From assembly GCA_029204225.1 (NCBI GenBank), contig CM055095.1, positions 18,485,450-18,549,449 on the forward strand: a stretch of 64,000 nucleotides of DNA, written 5' to 3'. The notes under the pieces are model-generated. The model was not told the origin of the DNA. It saw only the letters and a list, made by a program, of their open reading frames with translations, and did no database searches. The DNA is from Diphasiastrum complanatum. Lineage: Eukaryota > Streptophyta > Lycopodiopsida > Lycopodiales > Lycopodiaceae. The position numbers were made by a program, and so were the translations under genes. Within the stretch, counting starts at the first letter, position 1, and the number at the start of each line of letters is the position of its first letter. Below, in pieces: positions 57,531 to 63,074 of the stretch.

Positions 57531-59702
57531 TCTCTATCATGCCAAAAAGTGAAAACAGACACCCCTCGGGCCCGCGCTGTATCGCAAAAATATTTGTGTT
57601 TTTTCAACAATCGTTTCGAACAATGAAACGCTGTTTCGAAACGGGGTCGTTTCGTACGTCCCGTTTCGAGGAAACACTGATAGAATACATTGCTCACGTC
57701 CTGTTATTGGTGACCAGAGATAGACTAATGGGATCCGCATTATTTTCATTGTTATTTATCTATCACACTCTTTGTAGACATGTTCTCATTATTATCTTTT
57801 AGATTACATCAATTTCATCTTAGTGCAGTCCTTTTATTCAATCAGAGATGTGCTAGTTTCCCATAGTATGGTACACACTTGACTGCTCTAAAGAAATTGT
57901 GTGTGTGTGTGTGTGTGTGTCTCTCTCTCTCTATTTAGAAACTAATAAAGCTTTTTATTTTCTCTCTTGTGGTAGTTCACTTATCATGTTCCAAGCCATC
58001 CTCTCTAGCTCCTCTCTCTCTCCCACCATCTTCAGAGGCTAAATCAATTTTGTGAGTGAATTGATAGTTTATAGGTTCAGTGTAGTGGTAGTTGGAAGGT
58101 TCAAGGTAGCAATAGAATCACTAAGATCCTTTTTTTGTAGCCCACACCATTTACTTTTCACATTCATGATATTTTTGCATGTGAGCAAGGCGTTGAGCCT
58201 TCATAAGAGCTGCTCATTGTATAAATACCAGCTCCGCACACCTTGGTTGATCGTTGATTCTCTGCAAACATTAGATTAATCAAAAAGTTCAGCAACTATG
58301 ACTTTTAGTTCTTTTACTGCAGTCAGTCTGATGTTAAGAAAGTCACTGAAATGTTGTGCTTAAGCTTTACTTTTGTGACCTTTTTAGGTTCGCTTACAAC
58401 ATATCCCGCAATACTCTTTATACATTTTTGTAGCCCATACCTTTTATTTTTCACATTTTATGATAGTTTTGCATGTGAGCAAGGCGTTGAGCCTTCATAA
58501 GAGATAAATACCAGCTCCCAACATTACTTAGGCACACCTTGGTTGATCATTGATTCTCTGCAAACATTAGATTAATCAAAAAGCTCAACAACTATGTTAG
58601 ACTTTTAGTTCTTTTACTGCAGTCAGCCTGCCGTTAAGAAAGTCATTGAAACGGTTTGCTTAACCTTTCCTTTTGTGACCTTTTTAGTTCGCTTACAACA
58701 TATCCTGCAATACTCTTCAAAGAAATCTTTCATACTGTATTAACATCTGTTTGGAAGAGATGGCATGTGCAGGTCCTGGCTTATGTTTCTCGAGTTCATG
58801 GTGTTGAGCTGCCAGACGATGTAGTCGATCATGAAAAGCTTACTATAGAGCAGGTACACTTTGCACTGTGACACTTTTCTACAATGAGATTTGCACAATC
58901 CATTGCCTCTTTTTTTGAAAGACTGAAAATCTTCGTTTCTTTTTTGTGATGCTTGTCTGCTTGTTTGCAATCTACTCAGATCGAAAGCAATATTGTGAGG
59001 TGCCCAGATCCAGTTATTGCTGAGGAGATGATCAAAGCTATAGATATGGTTCGCTTAAGAGGGGATTCTGTTGGTGGAGTTATCACTTGCATTGCAAGAA
59101 ACGTTCCTAGGGTTCGTTGGAGTGCTGAGCTTTGCCATTTATTGTATTTGTAATTTTGGTCCTACATCTTTGTACCTATAATTTAAGCGCACTAGAGATA
59201 ATGCTGTAGTATTTCATTTCTGAGCAGGGATTGGGTTCACCCGTGTTTGACAAGCTAGAGGCAGAGCTAGCAAAAGGACTTATGTCGTTACCAGCTACAA
59301 AGGGTTTTGAAATTGGAAGTGGTTTTTCAGGTTTGGTTCTTTGCAGGAAAAAATCACACTAGTTTGTCTTTTAGATTGTGGCATAGTAGTTAGTTCATTT
59401 TGAGTTAGATGCAATTTACTTTCTTGATGAAGGTCAACTCAGCTGCAGGAAAGTTTTTGGACAAATCAGTGCTATTCACGCTGATTATTTGTTTCATCAG
59501 AGGATTTCAGTACTTCAGTTTTTAAGAAGTTGAATAGTTCATGATCGACAGATAGTTACCACAGTTAATGATTATATCGCTTCACTTGTTGGCACATTGT
59601 GTTGCAGGTTCTAAGATGACAGGTAGTGAACACAATGATGAGTTTTACATCGATGATTCTGGCAATGTTCGAACTCGAACAAATAGATCTGGGGGTATCC
59701 AG
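36320..59702 (+). CDS. CS: Chorismate synthase, plastid precursor (exons 1-10; 3' end outside window)
   Basis: Chorismate synthase converts EPSP to chorismate with reduced FMN, the last shikimate step, in plastids. Exons: 36320-36497, 49309-49462, 50564-50640, 50801-50859, 51115-51198, 51441-51533, 58773-58853, 58980-59111, 59228-59330, 59608-59702. They join in frame to 352 codons. The first ~60 residues are a Ser/Thr/Lys-rich transit-peptide candidate with no similarity needed. Signatures: [92 protein letters not shown]. Both His residues important in the family (GESH, PSHAD) are present. The last ~85-100 residues, with the RHDP signature, are missing from the window. The start is the first of two adjacent ATGs. 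No stop or frameshift is seen in any exon, so the gene looks intact despite 24 kb of mostly transposon-filled introns. Confidence 0.95.
36498..37614 (+). other. Intron 1, left part: no element recognised
   Basis: 1.1 kb of ordinary AT-rich intron between exon 1 and the hAT element. Nothing assignable is seen. Confidence 0.5.
37623..37690. repeat. Left TIR and subterminal palindromes of hAT-1
   Basis: CATAGTTGCAG is followed by GCGATTC-T-GAATCGC and GATTCGCGATTCGGG, a chain of short inverted repeats. Confidence 0.85.
38097..38760 (-). pseudogene. hAT-1 transposase tail: acidic, AT-hook and RG-rich
   Basis: On the minus strand 38682-38380 reads an acidic stretch ([31 protein letters not shown]) then [16 protein letters not shown], a canonical AT-hook core. 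A frame change at the G8 run (complement of C at 38487-38494) shifts the sense to a Gln/Ser stretch and an RG-dipeptide repeat at 38270-38330. It ends [13 protein letters not shown] at 38100. The same tail occurs in hAT-2 (62208-62902). An AT-hook would bind AT-rich DNA; in a transposase it may help target binding, which is inference. Confidence 0.75.
38990..39205 (-). repeat. 39-bp minisatellite inside hAT-1 coding region
   Basis: About five tandem 39-bp units on the + strand start ACCATGCTCTGCCCGTGATG. Because 39 is divisible by 3 they encode a 13-residue repeat ([13 protein letters not shown] type) on the minus strand. Confidence 0.88.
39264..39540 (-). pseudogene. hAT-1 BED zinc finger exon
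   Basis: The frame starts [18 protein letters not shown] and has the BED-type finger [20 protein letters not shown] with [14 protein letters not shown] (CX2C..H..C). This DNA-binding domain opens plant hAT transposases of the BED/DUF659 type. Directly downstream in coding order the sequence runs into the minisatellite and tail, without the DUF659 and dimerisation domains. It is therefore an internal deletion derivative. Confidence 0.8.
39950..40030. repeat. Cluster of perfect hairpins in hAT-1
   Basis: CGGATCGCGATCCG is a perfect palindrome. GTTCCGGATCG and CGATCCGGAAC are an 11-bp stem with a CA loop. They lie beside long T tracts at 40030-40056 and 40077-40096. Confidence 0.85.
40253..40350 (+). 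repeat. G-rich tract with multiple G-runs
   Basis: About 100 bp hold at least six runs of 5-7 G interleaved with C-runs (GGGGGTTCGGGGGG, TGGGGGGTTTGGGGGG, CGGGGGGGTACGGGGG). It could form quadruplex or hairpins. It is non-coding within hAT-1. Confidence 0.85.
40860..40924. repeat. Right TIR and subterminal palindromes of hAT-1
   Basis: TCGCGATTC and GAATCGCGA pair as a 9-bp stem. GAATCGCGATTC is a perfect 12-bp palindrome just before the end CTGCATCTATG. Confidence 0.88.
40933..43170 (+). other. Intron 1 interval, no element recognised
   Basis: 2.2 kb of AT-rich sequence with short unrelated frames on both strands. No terminal repeats or domains could be assigned. Confidence 0.45.
43171..43555 (+). 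repeat. Two tandem 191-bp copies
   Basis: GATGAGCAATCCAAAAG at 43171 recurs as GATGAACAATCCAAAAG at 43362. The copies stay alignable to about 43555 (TTTGCAAATTGTTAAGTGCACTAGAA in both). Confidence 0.88.
43620..44399 (+). pseudogene. Copia F pre-integrase and integrase core
   Basis: [19 protein letters not shown] is the GAG_pre-integrase motif. [14 protein letters not shown] holds the first Asp, [12 protein letters not shown] the second, and GERKN the Glu, each in shifting frames with stops between. [19 protein letters not shown] and [14 protein letters not shown] mark the C-terminal part. At least five frame breaks occur. Confidence 0.82.
44405..44790 (-). repeat. 3' LTR of the nested chromovirus
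   Basis: Reverse complement of the LTR at 7060-7448 (GATCTAGCCCCCAAGC, AATGACTCACTGATAG, CCAATTCCCTTATAG). Its outer 60 bp on the right differ because a deletion joins integrase to the LTR near 44800. Confidence 0.85.
44820..45080 (-). pseudogene. Ty3 integrase core fragment
   Basis: [37 protein letters not shown] and GGNLIGK correspond residue for residue to 5785-6040 of the + strand chromovirus. A short deletion removes the residues before the DRDPKF-type motif, and the QTER Glu region is garbled ([10 protein letters not shown]). Confidence 0.88.
45305..45715 (+). pseudogene. Family C protein fragment (module junction)
   Basis: The frame reads [30 protein letters not shown], then [17 protein letters not shown] and [20 protein letters not shown]. 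The parts correspond to the end of frame 1 and the two ends of frame 2 of the other copy, but here they are in one frame. About 220 residues of the second module are deleted in this copy. Confidence 0.85.
45852..46689 (+). repeat. LTR of the second family C copy
   Basis: 838 bp, starting TGTTAGAATTGG and ending TTTCACA. It is well diverged from the 19-24 kb LTRs but keeps CACGTG cores at 45944, 46115, 46317 and the 14-bp palindrome TTCACACGTGTGAA at 46515-46528. Confidence 0.88.
46958..47402 (-). repeat. 5' LTR of the nested chromovirus
   Basis: 445 bp. On the minus strand it starts TGTCATGCCCACGACTGG and is colinear with 7003-7448. Confidence 0.87.
47410..48010 (+). pseudogene. Copia F linker and RT N-terminus
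   Basis: [17 protein letters not shown] is the acidic linker, followed by [43 protein letters not shown], a stop, [12 protein letters not shown] and [12 protein letters not shown], the start of RVT_2. Stops occur at several codons. Confidence 0.85.
48010..48205 (-). pseudogene. Inverted Copia RT segment with YVDD
   Basis: On the minus strand [20 protein letters not shown] and [16 protein letters not shown] form the catalytic YVDD block of a Copia RT. It lies between + strand RT pieces, where this block would belong if it were not inverted. Confidence 0.85.
48250..48600 (+). pseudogene. Copia F RT C-terminus and RNase H start
   Basis: [27 protein letters not shown] and [21 protein letters not shown], in shifting frames, match the end of RVT_2 and the RNase H entry. 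Homology fades after 48600. Confidence 0.78.
48601..49308 (+). other. End of intron 1, nothing recognised
   Basis: AT-rich sequence up to the acceptor ATATGCAG at 49301-49308. Confidence 0.5.
49309..49462 (+). CDS. CS: Chorismate synthase exon 2
   Basis: Codes [20 protein letters not shown] and the signature [20 protein letters not shown], ending ELDR in phase 2 before GTTACT. It holds the first conserved active-site His. Confidence 0.94.
49487..49570 (+). pseudogene. Decayed tandem copy of the 3' part of exon 2
   Basis: ATGCATAACAGATGATTGCC, CCTTTCAGAGTCAAACATGC and GGATAGAAG repeat exon 2 (49391 onward) at an offset of 96 bp. An indel, an in-frame TAG and a donor changed from AG|GT to AG|GC show that it is dead. 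Confidence 0.88.
49571..50563 (+). other. Rest of intron 2, nothing recognised
   Basis: About 1 kb of AT-rich intron, ending in the acceptor TTTCAG at 50558-50563. Confidence 0.55.
50564..50640 (+). CDS. CS: Chorismate synthase exon 3
   Basis: Codes [20 protein letters not shown] and SGVGQ, the Arg-rich FMN/EPSP-binding loop. Confidence 0.95.
50801..50859 (+). CDS. CS: Chorismate synthase exon 4
   Basis: Codes [19 protein letters not shown]; acceptor TTAACAG, donor GTGGGT. Confidence 0.95.
51115..51198 (+). CDS. CS: Chorismate synthase exon 5
   Basis: Codes [20 protein letters not shown] and KYGVRAVE (28 codons). It contains the second conserved His. Confidence 0.96.
51441..51533 (+). CDS. 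CS: Chorismate synthase exon 6
   Basis: Codes [20 protein letters not shown] and [11 protein letters not shown] (31 codons), the second family signature; donor GTCAGT. Confidence 0.96.
51534..53164 (+). other. Intron 6, left part
   Basis: 51534-52000 is plain intron. 52000-52740 is richer in GC with dispersed GGCCTCAGGCC-type words and no coding sense. It may be the 3' end of the hAT element or another repeat. No terminal repeat could be matched. Confidence 0.4.
53165..56873 (-). CDS. hAT transposase (BED finger, DUF659, dimerisation domain)
   Basis: The gene is split by short AT-rich introns. Pieces in coding order: 56873-56640 BED finger ([26 protein letters not shown]); 56290-56024 DUF659 start ([19 protein letters not shown]); 55869-55674 ([20 protein letters not shown]); 55459-55250 ([30 protein letters not shown]); about 55022-54750 ([30 protein letters not shown]); about 54590-54375 ([19 protein letters not shown]); 54200-53870 dimerisation domain ([40 protein letters not shown]); 53690-53565; and an acidic tail 53410-53168 ([16 protein letters not shown]). 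It would excise and reinsert the element. A TGA near 56300 is the only certain lesion. Exon borders are partly inferred. Confidence 0.85.
56995..57527. repeat. CA/CT low-complexity DNA ending in a (CT)n tract
   Basis: Interleaved CACACA and CTCTCT blocks over about 470 bp end in a pure 61-bp (CT)n at 57467-57527. Confidence 0.95.
57691..58135 (+). other. Intron 6 between hAT-3 and the tandem duplication
   Basis: Contains a (GT)n-(CT)n compound microsatellite at about 57899-57931 and nothing else recognised. Confidence 0.6.
58136..58720 (+). repeat. Two tandem ~293-bp copies before exon 7
   Basis: 58136-58428 and 58429-58720 align along most of their length (GCATGTGAGCAAGGCGTTGA, CAAACATTAGATTAATCAAA, TTACTGCAGTCAG, GACCTTTTTAG in both). 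Small indels separate them. The second copy ends about 50 bp before the exon 7 acceptor. Confidence 0.93.
58773..58853 (+). CDS. CS: Chorismate synthase exon 7
   Basis: Codes [20 protein letters not shown] and EKLTIEQ (27 codons); donor GTACAC. Confidence 0.95.
58980..59111 (+). CDS. CS: Chorismate synthase exon 8
   Basis: Codes [17 protein letters not shown], then [20 protein letters not shown] (44 codons). Confidence 0.95.
59228..59330 (+). CDS. CS: Chorismate synthase exon 9
   Basis: Codes [20 protein letters not shown], then [14 protein letters not shown], ending in phase 1. Confidence 0.95.
59608..59702 (+). CDS. CS: Chorismate synthase exon 10
   Basis: Codes [19 protein letters not shown] and [12 protein letters not shown], then donor GTGGTT. 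The next exon (normally GGISNGE...) is not found up to 64000. Confidence 0.95.
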
Positions 59703-60397
59703 GTGGTTTGGCTTCTTATATGATACTCAATTAAAAGTTTTTAACCATAAAATTATAGCCATGTGTTTTCCTTTAAATAATTATTATTTAGGATGTGAAG
59801 TATGTGCTCTCTGTCTTCCTGTCTAGAGCTGCTTTTATTTTGGAGTATTGAGTTCTAGAAGTCTTCATTATTACGGGCCTTCTGCACCTGTTAACAAGCA
59901 AGCTTCATGTTAGACATTATATCCCTCAACTAAAGTTCCAATGCCTACTTTGCTACACAAGGCAGTTGAATGAAGCTGCACATTATTCCGTTGAGTGAAG
60001 CTGCACATTAGTCTGCCAATTCTATGCCCTTCTCATGAATGCATGTTTTCTTTTGGCAAAAATCAGGTGCTTTCGGAAACTCGATTATTTTTCGTGTAAT
60101 CCATTTGCATATCATCCCAATGTCATTTGCAATGATACCACCAAGTAGGGAAATAATTTACATGTGCATACGTGGTGTGAAATTTTATTAGTCTACCCCT
60201 GCATGTTTCGTGTCCCAAGCCCACATACAAGTTTATCTTTTGAGACATTCAGTATCTTTTGACGGTAGCAAATCCTATCAATATGATCTCATATGAAGGA
60301 TCTTATTTGGTTTGTGTTTTGTCAATCTAGATACTTTTGTATGATTAAGGACTCTGAATGTGTTGGAAATTGCGTCTAATTTAATGTTAATGCCTAA
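59703..60397 (+). other. Start of intron 10, nothing recognised
   Basis: About 700 bp of AT-rich intron before the third hAT element. Confidence 0.55.
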
Positions 60398-60671
60398 GTT
60401 TGGCTCATAGTTGCACTGCGTTTCTGAAACGCGTTTCAGAAATATGGAATTTTTTTCCAGAAACGTTTTTTTAAATTTTTTTTTTGGGTTTTTTTTTGTG
60501 CAATATGGGTATCAGGTGAAAGCTCTAATTAAGAGCATAATTACTGTGTATTTTGCTGAACGTTTCGGGTGCAGGATGGTCTAGTTTAGGTGCATTAACT
60601 CCTAGGTTTACGCTTTAACTCCCAGGTGCATTAATAAAAAAACATGATGCCCCAAAATTTAACTCCCTCTG

Positions 60672-60707
<36 letters not shown>

Positions 60708-60854
60708 AGATCCAACAAACCAAACAAAAATGCTGAATCATGCTAAACAAAAACCATGCTAAGTGTTCTGAACCAATCACCATACTGCATCGTCCTGAAC
60801 CATACTGAAGCATTTTTCAACCATATGGAATTGTTTTTCAACCATACTCTCCCT

Positions 60855-62025
60855 CTCTCAGATAGATGCCGCTTTACATCTTATCACATATATTCAGAGA
60901 GTCCAGGCTCTGCCCGATGCAGATATGAGATATACACAGATAGCACTTGTTTCCCCACACTCACTTCATGACCAGGGCTATCGATTGTCGTGGTTCTCCC
61001 AGGCATCCCACTTCCTCCTTGAGTCATTTGGTATCCACATTACAGAGCTCCCCTCAGGTACTCATCAATATATCAGGCGCATCTTATATCGGGCATACCT
61101 CGATCATACTTGGAGGCGACAACGTGGGGTTAAACCCGACTATTACTGGACTCACTTTATTGAGCTTGACATAGCAGGGTTCCCAGTTTTGCCACACTAT
61201 ATGGACTGAGGGTTATCACACTGCTTCAGATTTACATTGGGCCAGCTTCGCTTATCATCACATCAGTTGGCTATTGAGACTGGGAGATTCCAGGGTATCC
61301 CGAGAGCGGAGCGGATTTGTCAGTTATGCTCCTTGGATGAGGTGGAGTCAAAGGAGCACTTTATCTTTAGGTGCCCAGTATATTACGAGATCAGAGGGAG
61401 ATACCACTGTTTGTTCCGTGACACACCCGTCACCCTACGATCCCTCCTAGCCTATGAGGACTCCAGATGCGCTGCACTCATGATACGGGAGATGTTTATA
61501 CTACGACAGGGGCTGTGTCAGACAGCCCAGCAGAGTCATGTTTCTCAGCCTCAGATCACTTCTTTCTTCTCCAGGAGGAGAGGACGAGACCTAGTATTTG
61601 ATGATGATGATGATGGTGATGATGACTTACCTGCCCATAGAGATCGGAGACAATGCCCCACACAAACCCATGTTGCAGCACGAGCTACTCGACTTACCAC
61701 GAGGAGACCTCTTCACCCTCCTAGACGACGTCAGCGACCACCAGTGGCCCTCCATGCGGCCCGTATTACATCCTTTTACAGCATCAGCAGGACATGATTG
61801 GATGATAGTGTCATACCCCACTCATGACTTTTAGCAGTATACATGCTCCCACATGTTTCATATATCATCACATCTATTTCTGTTCATAGCTTTAGATTTG
61901 TTATTTATGTTACCATTTTGGAGACGTTTCATACTCTCCCATTGTTACCACATACTTGACATGTACATTTACTAGTCTCATATGCCTTTTGGCATGGAAA
62001 AGACATTAATAAAGCTTTCTTTCTT

Positions 62026-62027
<2 letters not shown>
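60855..62027 (+). mobile_element. 5'-truncated LINE (non-LTR retrotransposon) inside hAT-2
   Basis: Only the end of a LINE ORF2-type protein and a 3' UTR remain. The 3' UTR has a small hairpin ATGCCTTTTGGCAT at 61982-61995 and AATAAA at about 62008. The element ends in (TTTC)n(TC)n rather than poly(A). Compared with hAT-1 the insert lies between CAACCATA and CAAAGAACAATAC. Confidence 0.75.
60925..61797 (+). pseudogene. LINE ORF2 C-terminus with CCHC finger and PIP-box-like motif
   Basis: 60925-61206 encodes part of the region after the RT (RRILYRAYLDHTWRRQRG). A TGA at 61207-61209 interrupts it. 61237-61797 continues with LGQLRLSSHQLAIETGRF and a finger CX2CX9HX4C (CQLCSLDEVESKEHFIFRC), as at the C-terminus of LINE reverse transcriptases. 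At 61546-61569 the frame reads QPQITSFF followed by SRRRGR, which fits the PCNA-binding consensus QxxIxxFF with a basic flank. A second weaker form, ARITSFYS, is near the stop. An acidic Asp run (61596-61626) lies between. The endonuclease and RT domains are absent. Confidence 0.72.

Positions 62028-62086
<59 letters not shown>
62028..62086. repeat. (TC)n tract at the LINE/hAT-2 border
   Basis: About 59 bp of TC, preceded by TTTCTTTCTTTC. It is the probable 3' tail of the LINE. Confidence 0.93.
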
Positions 62087-62089
<3 letters not shown>

Positions 62090-62207
62090 GAACAATACTG
62101 AATCGTTACACTGTTGTGAATAGGATCATCGTAATATATAATATCCGGCCACATGGCACCAAAATGGAGTACAATGATGTTCCATGAACATAATGAAAAC
62201 TACACAA

Positions 62208-62902
62208 CTAAGGCTCGTCAGAGTCATGGTAGGAACCATCATCTAAATCTGTGCCTGACTGCAGATCCCAAGGGTCTGTAGATGAATCAGAACTGGAGGG
62301 AGTCATATGCTGTGGTGTGGCCCTGGCTCTGCCGTGTGCTCTGGCTCTCTGCTGCGTGCTCTGGCTTTGGATCCTCCCCCTGCCTCTACCTCTGCCTCTG
62401 CCTCTCTCCCCTCCTCAGCCCCCCCTCTGCCTGCCCCCACCCCTGTGTCTACCCCTGCGTGTCTTGTGTCAGGTGGCTGTGATCCAACGCCCTGGGATGG
62501 CCCTACCCACTGTGATGATGCCTGGCCGACGGCTGCCTGTGATGCTCCACTCCTGTCTACAAAAAGCGATCTCAGCTCCCCCCTCCCAAAACCTCTAGGT
62601 CTCCCCCTAGGCCTACGTGTAGGAATGGCTGGCTCCTCCTCTGTCTCCACATCAGGGTCCACCAGCAGGTCAGCAAGGTCATCCCCTTGTGCCTCCGCCT
62701 TCATCTCCTCATCCTCCTCCGTATCCCCCTCAACCCACTCCTCTTCCTGATAGTTAGCCCCGAGCTCCTCTCCACCCTCCAAGCCCTCATCACCCCCCTC
62801 CTCAGCCCTAGCCGTCTGCCTGTCTGCCCTCCTCGAACGCCGTAGAGCCCGTGCGTCAGCCTGCGCCTGTCTATATAGATCTCTATAGATCTCATCATCC
62901 AT
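62208..62902 (-). pseudogene. hAT-2 transposase C-terminal tail with AT-hook
   Basis: On the minus strand it reads DDEIYRDLYRQAQADARALR, an acidic block, [16 protein letters not shown] (AT-hook core), then a Ser/Gln-rich tail closely matching hAT-1. The open frame stops at 62303, and the end corresponding to DSDEP in hAT-1 lies at 62211 in another frame. An upstream exon (about 62970-62905, VNPD start) contains a TAG. Confidence 0.78.
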
Positions 62903-63074
62903 CTCCTCCTACGTGGGTGGTGCCCGAGGAGCAGCAGCCGCCGAATCCACCAAGCAAGTGTCAGGGTTCACCTGCAACCAAAAACAATACATTGTTGTTA
63001 GCAATTCATTGCATAATTCAAAAGCAATTCAGTTCGTCAAAGCACAGCAAGAAACAGGGGGTGATGATGTGACT

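Larger units (their letters stand above)
53165..57690 (-). mobile_element. hAT-3: hAT-type transposon in intron 6, borders unresolved
   Basis: It contains a nearly complete BED/DUF659/hAT-dimerisation transposase gene on the minus strand. At the 5' side of that gene (about 57600-57690) is a palindrome-rich stretch (CGTTTCGAA, GAAACG, TTTCGAAACG, CGTTTCGAGG) like the ends of hAT-1 and hAT-2. I could not identify the outer TIRs or the 8-bp TSD. Confidence 0.75.

Noticed and set aside
57049-57802. His-Thr rich 238-residue frame
   Set aside because: It translates CA/CT low-complexity DNA.
61598-61834. Met-rich frame starting with a run of methionines
   Set aside because: It is the alternative frame of the Asp-coding GATGAT repeat within the LINE.
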